Made by a program: the position numbers and the translations under genes
Shown here: positions 34,818 to 45,496 of the stretch, in pieces
Numbering within the stretch: position 1 is the first letter of the stretch
Layout: every line of letters starts with the position of its first letter
Notes under the pieces: model-generated
Databases searched by the model: none
What the model was told of the DNA's origin: nothing
What the model saw: the letters and a program-made list of their open reading frames with translations, nothing else
NCBI GenBank assembly: GCA_024516155.1
Contig: JAJJXM010000058.1
Location: 310,001-374,000 of the forward strand
DNA length: 64,000 nt
Direction of reading: 5' to 3'
Origin: Pyronema omphalodes
Lineage: Eukaryota > Ascomycota > Pezizomycetes > Pezizales > Pyronemataceae

Positions 34818-36943
34818 GGAGTGGACAGGAGGTGCGTGGAAGCCATAACTGTAAACGGAGAAGGTTAAGAAGTTTCGTTGTCGGAGCTAGGTATTCTGGA
34901 GTTGAAAAGCAGCGGAAGCGAAGCAGAAGAAGAAGGGTCGCATATCATAAGCGGGAGTAACGAGGAAAAAAAGAAACCGGGGAACGGGTAGCCGATAGCT
35001 GATGAAGCAAAGCCTGTCGTACCAGTCGGTTGGGTCTCGGGAGTGATCGTCCCGGAATAATCCGAAAAATATGAACTAGTATATGTAATGCGGAAACCAG
35101 ATTCGAGAAATTTTAATGAACAAACCGTATGGAGCCATATGCACGAATAAGCATAATATGCTAGGCAGAAGTTTGGGGCTTTTTTCTTATTCTGTTTTTC
35201 TTTTTCTTTCTGCCTTCTTTCAAAACCTACTGCGGTTGGATAAATCTGATAATGATGAAGATGAGGAAGAATAATGATTTTTATGTGAAGAATTAACTCG
35301 TTTGATGGGTTCTGATGGGATGGTGATGTGACTATGTATCAGGCCCATTCCCGTCCAGACCTGGGTACTAGGTACATTCTATGATGGAATACTCATCCAC
35401 GTTGCAATAGCCAGTAATTGGTCAGTAGACCAAGTATAATAATCGAGAACTTTAATTCTACACTCACGCCCAGAATACTAATTTGCGTGGCTTTCTCGCC
35501 GAGATCAAGCGGGAGAAAACGTGGAAAACGTGGAAGTGGAAATAAGGTTCATGTGCAGTAGTGCGGTAATGCGGGGTTAACTCGTGTGCCTTGGATCTTG
35601 GATCTTGGATCTTGGATTTCTTGGAGTTCTTGGAGTTCTTGGGCATCATCTCCTGGATGTCTTGGCCAGGTTTATATCGTTCGGTGCGGTGGCGCTAAAT
35701 ATACATTATGTAGAAATCTGAAAAATCTGATCAGAAGTGACAAATATGACAGCATCTGGCTTGTCCGGTAATGCTATGAATGTAGACGAAGGATATGGTG
35801 ATATGCTGGTATGGTAATGCGTTTAGGCAAGCAGTCTGACCTACCGTCTATAAATGTGACATGACATAATGCGCCAGTGTCCTTATGATATATCGTTTAA
35901 ATACTGTTGTAAGCTAAACATGTACAGTATATGTTTTCTGTCTTGATATATACGGAAACCCCCTCGTACATGTCAAGTTACCATATAGATAACTTTAACC
36001 TGCCATACAAGTCCCAGAATACGAATCTGGATTCCGTATTGGTTCAACGCCAAGATGAATTACACCACAGCCGGAAAAAGAAAAAAATAACAAAAAAACA
36101 AAAAAAAAAAAAAACAACGCAAACAAGACATGGAAGTTGAAACAGGCTTCATGTGTAACAGAGGGGTTTGAGTCCTCTAGATATGTGCTAGTTCTGTATT
36201 CTATGGTTGTATAGTGCTAGACACAGTGTAGCTTCAATTTTGATAAATAGGATTATACAAGAAATAGTGCACCGAAGGCCACCATAGGTCGCTATCGCTG
36301 TCGCCAACGCAATCGCTAGGCCTGAGTTCAAAGTGCTGACTAGTATCGTACCCGTTACTGTCACAACCTTTGAAATCCAGGCGCATTGCATGCACAGAAG
36401 AGCCTATTGGCCCCAGGACGGAATTATGGGCTGAAACCCTTTGAAACTGAGGTGTTTACGCTTCGATCATGAAGGGACACTCACAAATGTCACTAGTGAA
36501 ATCAAAGAAAATGGTATCTCAGAGCCAGAAATTGTGGTGAAGCTTGGAACAGTGAACACAAAGTATCGCGCCGGCGAGGGAAGCTATAGCAGCTTGAAGT
36601 ACGCTAGAATATAGATATATGATCTATAGAATAAAAATTGATTCGCTAGACAGAAGCAGTCTTTGATTAGCCATTCTTTTCAGTGGGAAAATCAGTGTTA
36701 TCCTCCGAAGCTGATAACCATTCATATTGCATCAGTCAGACACAAGAAGGACATGCTTGACCTGGGAAGTTGAACGGTGATGCAATCCAACGTCAGTTCT
36801 ACACAGCTTGTCAAGGTTGTAGCATGGGCTGCATCAAGGGAAATCCGCTCTCCATGGAGCGAATGATGATAGAAAGGTAACATTCATTCTTGTGTTGAAG
36901 AACACCTAAGGCCCTGGTGCCTAGGTGAGGGTGGAGCTCCACT
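34818..36943. other. Intergenic, AT-rich
   Basis: No supported gene. A short tandem TTGGATC repeat lies at 35591-35615, followed by TTGGAGTTC twice. An A-rich stretch lies at 36077-36114. 34818-35260 is probably the 3' flank of the transporter gene. Confidence 0.35.
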
Positions 36944-37201
36944 ATGCATATGTCCCCGCTTGTTGTTTGCTTGTTCTTGCTCACTACGTTCTCTAATATA
37001 CAAGCACTCCACCTCCATATTCATCTCTCTCGTGCTCTGCGTGACCTTCTGACAGGTTATGAGCCCTTGTGCCTAAACTGCGCTTATGATAATCTTCTGT
37101 CACAACGCTCCCGTGACATGCTCCTGGCCTCCGCCGTCACCACCGCAGGGCTATGGGTGGTTACCATCACCCTAGCAACCTGCTACGCAATCATGAAGTG
37201 A
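36944..37201 (+). CDS. Doubtful small ORF with hydrophobic ends
   Basis: 85 codons from an ATG. The N-terminal segment MHMSPLVVCLFLLTTFSNIQ resembles a signal peptide, the middle holds CLNCAYDNLL, and the C-terminal segment (about residues 65-85) is hydrophobic. I recognise no family. It could be a tiny membrane or secreted protein, or chance. It sits just before a minisatellite and the retroelement nest. Confidence 0.22.
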   Translation: MHMSPLVVCLFLLTTFSNIQALHLHIHLSRALRDLLTGYEPLCLNCAYDNLLSQRSRDMLLASAVTTAGLWVVTITLATCYAIMK

Positions 37202-37284
37202 TAGGGATAGGGTTAGGGCAAGGGGCTGGGCCCCTTGCCGGGGATTTTCATATGTTAGGAATTATTTATTATTTGAGATTATTT

Positions 37285-37590
37285 TAGGTATCACGGCGGT
37301 TAGGAAAATGTTGGAATTTTTTACTTATCTCTTATGTATTTGGAGTTATGGCGGTTAGCAGGGTAGTTATCTTTTTTGGTATGTATTGTTTCTGCAGTAT
37401 TTGGAATTACGGCGGTTAGCAAGTTATCTTTTTGGTATGTACTGTCTCTTTATCATTTGGAATTACGGCGGTTAGCAAGGTAGTTATCTTTTGGTATGTA
37501 TTGTTCCCTTGTTCTATTATTTGGAATTACGGCGGTTGGCAGTGGTGGGGGATGTTGGGTATGTATTTAGTTATCACGGCGGTTAGCATT
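37285..37590. repeat. Minisatellite with ACGGCGGTTAGC core, about 5 units
   Basis: Units of about 56-64 bp share ATTTGGAATTACGGCGGTTA and GCAAGGTAGTTATC, then TTTGGTATGTAYTGT. The length differs between copies by small indels. It lies directly left of the retroelement nest. Confidence 0.75.
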
Positions 37591-37729
37591 GGAGGATTCT
37601 CCGCAGCCGGAGAATGCAGAGTCACGAGTCATGAAGGAACAAGTATAAGAGGAGGAAAATTTGTATGTAGTTTATTTCTTCACGCAATCAAGTTTCTATT
37701 TACTATAATCCTATCTACAAAAGTTCCCT

Positions 37730-37957
37730 TGTGATACCCCCATGTCTTCTAAACTCACCTGTGATTTCCCAGCCAAACCCTCGCCCATTCCCAACCTACC
37801 AGCCTTACGTAAACCGCCGCCGCCCTCCTCGCCGCTGAAACCCCGCGCTGCCTGTCGTCAGTAACCGTGGATACGGATTCTGATATTTGATTGCGTCCTG
37901 TGTACGACACCCAACGCCAAACGAAAACCCAGAAAACCCAGAAAACCCAGAAGTAGG
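37730..37957 (+). mobile_element. Possible 5' end (LTR and leader) of old gypsy element B
   Basis: Element A interrupts sequence that resumes at 46856 with the gag of element B, so the bases left of 37963 should be the 5' part of B. TGTGATACCCC at 37730 and GTACGACA ending at 37909 could be the TG...CA limits of a short LTR of about 180 bp, followed by a leader with three AAAACCCAG repeats (about 37920-37951). There is no second LTR in the window to compare, so the limits are a guess. Confidence 0.3.
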
Positions 37958-38219
37958 CGCACTGTCACACCCTATAATGTGTGAGTATAGAATAGGTAAC
38001 ATGTATAACATTTAGAGAACATGGCAAACTCGACAGGAGAATGAATAATAAGGTTAGTATCCCGGGCCGGAACCCCCTGAGGAGCTCCAGCTAGCCACGT
38101 CACGTGATTCGTGACTTTCCGAAAGGACCTCACGAGGATCCCGGCCCGAGGCGTCGCTACCTGTTATTCACTGTCAGTTTGGGAGGATCACAGATGGATG
38201 GGAACGAGGAACAACTTAC

Positions 38220-38245
38220 CTCATGGGTGTCGACTTACCCATGAG
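38220..38245. repeat. Perfect hairpin in LTR (9-bp stem)
   Basis: CTCATGGGT and ACCCATGAG flank an 8-base loop containing GTCGAC. It is present in all four LTR copies; the copy at 49968-51326 has one stem mismatch (CCAGGAG). Confidence 0.7.
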
Positions 38246-38624
38246 AAAACTACAGACGACGCTGATGGAGACAGAAGACGACGGCGAAAGGACACCTCCT
38301 TATACTTGAGGTTGTGTTCCACCAAGCACGGCTACCAGAGGGCTTGCAAGAGAAGGGAATTCTCAGGACAATGCAAGGCAGACGAATAGGATCATCCGAG
38401 GTCTGAGTTGGGCGGATAGTCGGCCAAGGAACAAGGCAGAGTCTAGTCAGCCAACAGGAGTGGAGCTCAGGACAAGGGTCAATATTGCGTTAGCATGAGA
38501 CGACGTCCTGCAGCAAGGAACACCACTCAGGGAAACTGTTGGATGGAACTGATATGACGCGACCTTAGGCCAATGACTACCAACTGCAAGATAAGGCGGC
38601 GTTTGCGTACACACCAGGGTGTGG

Positions 38625-38644
38625 CTGCGCGCAAGTGCGCGCAG
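38625..38644. repeat. GC hairpin in LTR (9-bp stem, 2-base loop)
   Basis: CTGCGCGCA-AG-TGCGCGCAG, preceded by a smaller ACACC-AG-GGTGT hairpin at 38611-38622. Both are conserved in all four LTRs of the A/C family. Confidence 0.75.
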
Positions 38645-39082
38645 GTGGGGCTGTTATGACATCACACAGGAATGTGACGGGGCAGTGCACTCCGGTAAGG
38701 CATAGTCTGCCTTATGATGTCAGATTCCTTCACTCGCAATCGAGATTCTCTAGGGAGATCTATGATCAAGACGACTCATGCGATATATGACTCACATGTT
38801 ATTATCGGAGGAGTCATTGCATTATGCGCTCATGTGGAGTAACCCTCCACTAGGCGCTTAACCCCAATACCTGATTGGAAGGTGTGGTAGCACGGCGAGG
38901 AATGTCAAGGATTAATCTGAGACGAGGCACATTATGCAAGTGAGCAATTAATATAATTGCGCATGCAGCAGGATGCGAGCCATCGGCAGATTTGTCAAAG
39001 GATTGACTCACGTCTTATCTCCCCAGCTTAGTTTGGAAGTTGGTTCCCTTGGGAAGTCTGGGCGAACTTGTAGACGAAAGTC

Positions 39083-39090
39083 TATAAAAG
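39083..39090 (+). promoter_or_regulatory. TATA box in 5' LTR of element A
   Basis: TATAAAAG sits about 240 bp before the LTR end, a normal place for the promoter that makes the genomic RNA. The same motif is at 46617-46624 in the 3' LTR. Element C has TATAAGAG at the matching place. Confidence 0.6.
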
Positions 39091-39441
39091 ACCCTAAGCC
39101 TTCCCACCGTCTCCTCCAGCATCAGCAACTTGATCTCTTGTTACGACATACCTATCCACACCAGAATACCTCAGGACGAGACCCTTAAGTTTATTCGGCC
39201 TGTGATCGATTAGTTGAACTTCCTAGCTCTTGGGAAAATCTATTAGTTATCTATCTTGCGAACGAAGCGTTAACTGATCGGACAAACCTCTGTATTGAAA
39301 GCCTCAATACCCAGGTTCACACTATAAACTTAAGGCTCAAGCTACTAAGTTTACTTTTCGACACGATAACGGAAGACCCTCTTCTAGGGCAAGAAACACC
39401 AACACTCCTCTGAAAACTACAAACAAAAACTTCAATCTACA

Positions 39442-41631
39442 ATGGCCTCACGCAGACTCACCGGCGATGCCACCCACGACGACGGACTTGATGCGCCCAT
39501 GGCTGATACTGTCAGCATCACCCGTCCTCGCTCCTGGGAGGAAGTCACCTCTGTGGGACAACCAAGGGTTCATCATGGCACCACCCTTCACCTAGGCGAA
39601 GTACCACAATGGGTGATTTTAATGATGGAAAGGATGAATTCGACTGAGGAGGACATTAAGAGATTGATGGAAGCAGCAGGATCAGGAGCTGCAATGAACG
39701 AAGAACTACAACGGATGAAGGGACTCTATCAGGAAATGGCCCAGGGGATGCAGAAAGCTTACGACATCCTAGCAAAGAAGGGCAACCTTGACCAAGAAGT
39801 CAACCTTCAAACCGTTACCAGACTCGTTCAGGCCAGCAACGACTTTGCCGGCCAAGTTTGGAGGACAATTGGCGAACTTGCCACGGACACTCAAACCAAA
39901 GAGGCAGCCAACCAAGCGGCTGCAGAAAGACTCAAACACGGCATTCAGACGACCAATGCCATCCTCGAAGCCTTTGCCCAGAGGCAATTACAAATCAATA
40001 AGGAAATCGAGGAATGGGCCTTTCAAAAAAATACACAAGACGCCATCCGAGAGCAGGATGATGAACAAAGAGATAGGCGGATTGCAGCTCTGTCTAGAGC
40101 TGAAGAGGTGCACCAGCAACGTCTGCTGGATTATGAAGAGCAGAGAGAGGAGGAAAAGATGGAATTGGTAAACAAGGTTATTGGCCTTGTTATGTCAAAA
40201 ATCCAGAGAAAGGAACATTTCGATGCTAAGTCTCTAACCGAGGCTATGCATGAAGAGATGACTCCCAGACCTCCCTCCCTCGGCAGAGCACCTGAAGTCC
40301 CCTTGCCTCCATCAGAGGATGGAACCCCTGCAGACAACGGCAGAAATGGTGGTAGGGGCAGTAAACCACCAGGAGGAGGACTCCCACCACCTCCACCACC
40401 ACCATCTGATCCTTCGGACGGCGAAGACTCAGATGATTCATACATCAGAAAAGCGTTGGAGAGAAAGCGCCAGGAGCGCAATCAAAAGGCTCAGCAAAAG
40501 AAGCCTGAAGCAAAAAATGCAACGGAAGCATTTTTGGAATCACTTGTCAACAAATTGCAGCAATCTGGGGTCAACGAACCAAGGAGACCAAAAATGCCTG
40601 AGATGAAGGCTCCACAATATTTTTCCGGGAAAGACAAGAATTTATTTAGGGCTTGGTGGATGTCTGTTCAAGACTATATTGCAACATACGCCAAGGCGTT
40701 CCCGGACGAGGATGACCAGGTAAAATGGGTTGGGAGCTTGCTTACTCACAAAGCTCTCAGTTGGCACCAGGAACGGCGAAAATCGATTCAAAGGCAAGGA
40801 CTCAAAGATACATGGCAAGCTTTCTCAAGCTCTATTGAAACTAGGTTTGAGGATAAGCGGGAAGCCCAGAAGGACGTTAAGAGGATTACGGAACTCCAGT
40901 ATGAGGGAGACATCGATGACTATATCACCAAGTTGGAGGACCTTAATATGCGTGTGGGAGCCATTGGTCCTATGTATAGGAATGTGATTTGGGAGGCCAT
41001 GACACCGGCCATTAAGAAGATGGTATATCAGAGAGTTGGGGGGATCCCAACTGACGATGAAGCAATGATTGATGCAGTTAAGGAAGCTGCTCACGTTGTT
41101 GAAAATTTGGATGAGGAATTAAAGGGTCATAAAAAGAAGTCTTTGGAGGTACGAGAGGACCGCCATAAGGACAAGGGAAAACAAAAGGAAACTGTGCGCC
41201 CTAAGGAGGTGCAGCACAAAGACAAATTTAAGGAGAAAAAGGAGAAAAAAGGTTTTGCAGGAAAGAAGGACAAGAAGTCTATTTTTGCGTCGGGAAGGGA
41301 GGCTCTGAACAATGTTCCTCAGAGCGAAATCGACAAACATAAAAAGGATAAGGCTGACTGTTGGAGATGCGGACGATCTGGGCACAAAATGTTTGATTGT
41401 TACGCTAAAAAGACAGTTGGAGGAACAGAGCTCTCTGGCGAAGGAAAGGTTGCTTCCTCTGGCAAGAGGATGAGAGACGATGATGATGATGGAAACAAAG
41501 GGCAGGAGAAGCCCAAGGAAACAAAAAAGACAAAGACCGCAGCAGTGCGGCAGGATGAGGATGAAATAATGGAAGATGCTCAGCCCAGGATTTGGGAGAT
41601 TGAGCAAAATGATGAGGAGTCGGATTTTTAA
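39442..41631 (+). CDS. gag: Gag protein of element A
   Basis: 729 codons starting in CAATGGCC. The N-terminal half is rich in Glu/Gln/Lys and probably coiled-coil. A Pro-rich linker (about residues 310-330) and then a retrotransposon-gag domain (about 385-560, with APQYFSGKDKNLFRAWWMSV) follow. A basic Lys-rich stretch leads to a zinc knuckle CWRCGRSGHKMFDC (C-x2-C-x4-H-x4-C, residues 640-653) for RNA binding. It forms the virus-like particle core in the cytoplasm. It ends GATTTTTAA, where a -1 frameshift would lead into pol. Intact, unlike pol. 729 residues is long for a Ty3/gypsy gag. Confidence 0.93.
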   Translation: MASRRLTGDATHDDGLDAPMADTVSITRPRSWEEVTSVGQPRVHHGTTLHLGEVPQWVILMMERMNSTEEDIKRLMEAAGSGAAMNEELQRMKGLYQEMAQGMQKAYDILAKKGNLDQEVNLQTVTRLVQASNDFAGQVWRTIGELATDTQTKEAANQAAAERLKHGIQTTNAILEAFAQRQLQINKEIEEWAFQKNTQDAIREQDDEQRDRRIAALSRAEEVHQQRLLDYEEQREEEKMELVNKVIGLVMSKIQRKEHFDAKSLTEAMHEEMTPRPPSLGRAPEVPLPPSEDGTPADNGRNGGRGSKPPGGGLPPPPPPPSDPSDGEDSDDSYIRKALERKRQERNQKAQQKKPEAKNATEAFLESLVNKLQQSGVNEPRRPKMPEMKAPQYFSGKDKNLFRAWWMSVQDYIATYAKAFPDEDDQVKWVGSLLTHKALSWHQERRKSIQRQGLKDTWQAFSSSIETRFEDKREAQKDVKRITELQYEGDIDDYITKLEDLNMRVGAIGPMYRNVIWEAMTPAIKKMVYQRVGGIPTDDEAMIDAVKEAAHVVENLDEELKGHKKKSLEVREDRHKDKGKQKETVRPKEVQHKDKFKEKKEKKGFAGKKDKKSIFASGREALNNVPQSEIDKHKKDKADCWRCGRSGHKMFDCYAKKTVGGTELSGEGKVASSGKRMRDDDDDGNKGQEKPKETKKTKTAAVRQDEDEIMEDAQPRIWEIEQNDEESDF

Positions 41632-44600
41632 GATCCTCTAGGGTTGCGTCACCTGAGGAGGAGGAATGTACATCTGACGCAGAAAATATTATTTGTTCAG
41701 GGACAAAAAGGAAAATCTCGGACAGCTTGGAGTCGACCAAGACAAAACTTCGACGAACCGACAAAGGAACCTCTTCCAAAGGAACAAAAATGGAAGCTGT
41801 GGTTCCACCCCATCATGGAAAAAGGCCAATTATCAACATGGTGTTGACTTGGTCTAAGAACAAATTCAGAACGGTGCGAGTCCTCCTTGATACAGGCTCC
41901 ACCTCAGCTTTACTGGACAAAGGTTTTGTCCAAACTTACAAAATTCCTACTGTGAAGAGAGACCAGCCTCTTCAAATTCGCAACTTCAATAATGAGGTAG
42001 TTGCTGGAGCTGGAGAATTCTTTACGGTACCTTTCATGCTGCAACATAAACAACACTTTGCAGCCGAATCCTTCGAAGTCGCCCCTCTTGACAGCGACTG
42101 CGATGTCATCTTACCATACTGGTGGATGGCAAAACACCAACCTTGCAACATGTGGGGAGAAAGCAATAACATCTCCTTCACAACTCCACGTTGCACCGAA
42201 CATTGTACTAAGGCTCAGGCCAGTACATTCTCCCTTAAGGTCGATAGACGAGTACTCGACCACCCTGAGGCCTCAGTTATAGGCCATATATCAGCCATTG
42301 CCACTAAAGAGGAATTGTCAGAGGCACTTCAACAAGTCCCTGAGAAATTCCGTAAGTGGATCAATATCATGACCAAGGAAGCAGCAGACAAGCTTCCAGA
42401 ACACAAGTCTTACGACCATGCCATAGACTTAAAGGAAGGAGAGACTCCTCCTTGGGGACCAGTCTATGCGCTTAATGAAGTCGAACTGGAGACACTCAGA
42501 GAATGGCTAAAAGAAATGCTAAGGACAGGCAAGATTAGACCATCAAAATCTCCTGCCGCAGCACCCATTCTCTTTGTGCCAAAACCCCATGGGCGAGGTC
42601 TACGGCTTTGTGTTGACTATAGGGGGATTAATAAAATAACAATAGCAAATCGCTACCCCCTCCCTCTTATGTCTGAATTACAAGACAGAGTAAGAGGAGC
42701 TAGGTTCTTCACGAAAATGGATTTGAAGAACGGTTATCATTTGATTAGGATTAAAGAAGGCGATGAATGGAAAACAGCCTTCAGATGCAGGTATGGGCTT
42801 TATGAGTTTTTGGTTATGCCCTTTGGATTAAGCAATGCACCGGCCACATTCCAGGATATGATGAATCATATCTTTAGGGACATGTTGGATCAGGGAGTGA
42901 TTGCTTATATTGATGATGTTCTGATTTACGCGGAGACGGAGGAGGAACATGATGAATTGGTTAAGGAAGTCTTAAAAAGACTGGAAGAAAATGGGCTGGT
43001 AATATCTCCGGAAAAATGTGTTTGGGGGACAAACAAAGTGGAATTTTTGGGGTATATTATAAGCGAAAAGGGAATTGAGATGGCAAAGGATAAAGTGGAA
43101 ACTGTCCTGGTTTGGGAACCTCCTAGATCCTTGAAAGAGACACAAGGCTTTCTTGGATTTGCAAACTTCTATCGCCGATTCATAAAGGACTTTTCAAGAA
43201 TTTGTCGTCCTCTTACTGAATCTACCAAGGGCGATCCAAAGAAGTGGGAATGGACTGTTGCCATGGAATTGGCATTTGATGAGTTGAAGCAGAGGTTTAC
43301 GAAGGCACCAATATTGGGTCATTTTGATCCTGAAAAGGTTTGCATTGTTGAAACTGATGCTTCTGACTTTGCCTTAGGCGCAGTCCTTCTCAGAAAGGAG
43401 AGGACGGAAAGCTGCACCCTATTGCTTTTCACTCCAGGAAATTTACTCCGGCAGAAATCAATTACGAAATCCATGATAAAGAGCTTTTGGCTATTGTGGA
43501 TTCGTTTAAAATATGGAGAAGATACTTGGAGGGAGCAATGCACACAGTTCAGGTATTCAGCGACCATCAAAATTTGGAGTACTTCACCACAACAAAAGTA
43601 CTCAATCGTCGCCAAGCAAGGTGGGCTCAAGAACTTGCTGGTATTGACTTTAAAATTTTTTACAGACCTGGAAGTAAGAATGGGAAGCCAGATGCATTGT
43701 CAAGGCGTCCGGAGTTCCGCCCTGAAAAGGGGGGAGGTGAGGATCAGCCGATTACGACTATCCTTCACAAAGAACATTTTGCATCGATTTCAGCAATCAG
43801 CAGTGGAGGAGAAGGAACTTCATTCATGGTTTCTTCAGCACGGCTCAATTCTATTCCTTCTGTTAAATGGTCTGGCGAATTTTTGAAGATGGTTAAAGAA
43901 GCTGGAGAACTGGACGAAAATTATAAAAAAGCAGCAAACAAAATAAAGGATCCACTAACGATAGAAGATGGCATAATCTATCGGAAAGAGAAGTTATGGG
44001 TGCCAAAGGATTTAGTCAACATGGTCCTGGAATCGGAGCACAACTCGAAAATTGCAGGACACTTTGGTCAGGATAAGACCATTGAATTAATAAGAAGAAA
44101 CTTTTGGTGGCCGAAGATGGATGAACAAATAATTGAATATATTCAAAGCTGTTTGGAATGTCAGAAGGACAAGACGGCTAGGCACCTTAAGTATGGGATG
44201 TTGCAACCTTTGGAATTAACATATGCCCCATGGCAGTCTATTGCTATGGATTTCATCACCGACCTACCGGAATCAAATGGGTGTGATCAACTATGGGTTA
44301 TAGTTGATCGATTTACTAAAATGGCGCACTTCATTCCCCTACAGAAAGATGGCAAGACAACTGCAGACCTTGTCAGGATTTTCGCAAAGGAAATTTGGAA
44401 GTTGCACGGCTTACCCAAGGACATAGTGTCGGACAGAGACTCCAGGTTCACAAGCACCACCTGGAAAGCATTTCTTGGAACGTTAGGAATAAAACCAAGA
44501 ATGTCAACAGCCTTCCACCCACAAACAGATGGACAAACGGAACGGCTGAACCAAACAATTGAAGCTTACCTCCGCTCTTTTGTTAACCACGAAATGGACG

Positions 44601-45325
44601 ACTGGGCTGATCTCTTACCCATGGCTGAGTTCGCATACAATAACTCAGTCACAAGCGCAACTGGACTGTCACCCTTTCACGCTAACTATGGGTTCTACCC
44701 AAATACGAGCAACCCTTCGGCAACTGCTGTGCGCAACCCAGCCAGCAAAGCCTACGCCCACTGGATGCATACGATGCATGAAGGGGCCAAGTTAGCCCTT
44801 CAAAAAACACAAGAAAGAATGAAACGTTATGCAGACCAGAAACGACAGGAGGCACCAGAGTACCAAGTCGGAGACTTGGTTATGTTAGATGGACGCAACA
44901 TACGAACCAGACGCCCATCAAGGAAGTTAGACCATAAACTACATGGTCCCTTCCAAGTCGAAAAGGTCATCTCCCCATCAGCAGTACGACTCACACTCCC
45001 ACGAAAATGGAAGATACACAACGTCTTCCATACCTCTTTACTTGAGCCCTTTAGAGCAGGAACTCGGGCTCCACCAGACACAAATAAAATTTTACGGGAG
45101 GCAGATGATGTTGAGGGAAGCGAGGAATACGATATCGATGAAGTCATGAGCAGCTATAAATCTGGGAATCGAGTATTGTACCTTGTTAAATGGCTAGGTT
45201 GGCCCAACAAAAAAGACTGGACGGCAGAACCATTCGACAACTTTTCAGTAGGAGGTCAGGAGAAGTTACGAGATTTTCATCTCAAGTATCCTGATTCTCC
45301 GAGGGACTACCGACTCAAGGATTAA
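41625..45325 (+). pseudogene. pol: Pol polyprotein of element A, frameshifted
   Basis: The frame is -1 to gag and overlaps its stop. The order is: protease (VRVLLDTGSTSALLDKGF, active-site DTG), reverse transcriptase with YIDD (42906-42917), RNase H (LEYFTTTKV, RPGSKNGKPDALSRR), integrase zinc finger (HNSKIAGHFGQDKTIE ... CLECQKD), integrase core with MDFITDL, SDRDSRF and FHPQTDGQTERLNQTIEAYL (DDE residues), a C-terminal domain, and a chromodomain ending VKWLGWPNKKDW. Relative to element C one T is missing near 43385 (CCTTCTCAG here, CCTTTCTCAG in C). The first reading frame therefore goes astray and stops at 43886, while the correct frame resumes and runs to 45325. Otherwise it looks complete. 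Confidence 0.9.
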
Positions 45326-45483
45326 GGCTTAATGTTTTTCCCTACGAGGTTTTCATTAGGTCGAGTTGGTGGTAGGATGTAGGGGCTGGAGGACTACATC
45401 CATATATGATCACTAAGTCACTTGGCTACGGCGAGGTGCGATCACAGAATGATAAGCTACTTGCTTCGGGACGAAGCTTGAAC

Positions 45484-45496
45484 AGGGGGGAGGTGG
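45484..45496 (+). promoter_or_regulatory. Polypurine tract of element A
   Basis: AGGGGGGAGGTGG lies directly before the 3' LTR, the expected primer site for plus-strand DNA synthesis. The complement of the same tract follows the LTR of element C at 51327. Confidence 0.8.

Larger units (their letters stand above)
37963..39321 (+). repeat. 5' LTR of element A
   Basis: 1359 bp, TGTCACACCC at the start and GGTTCACA at the end. Compared with the 3' LTR, I see differences near 38522 (G/T), 38927 (T/C) and 38966 (G/C) only. It holds a TATA box, two perfect short hairpins, and a 92-codon open frame that I treat as incidental. The next base is C, which may belong to the LTR (see findings). Confidence 0.95.

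Noticed and set aside
37200..37220. Telomere-like GATAGGGATAGGGTTAGGG
   Set aside because: Only about one true TTAGGG unit; too short for a telomere or an interstitial telomere array.
38111..38389. 92-codon frame present in all four LTRs (also 45645-45923, 50900-51178, 59414-59692)
   Set aside because: The LTRs are almost identical, so the frame is kept by shared ancestry. It has no recognisable domain and lies in the LTR promoter part.
38973..39188. 71-codon frame in the LTR (also at 46507 and partly at 58591)
   Set aside because: Same argument; it overlaps the TATA box and likely transcript start.
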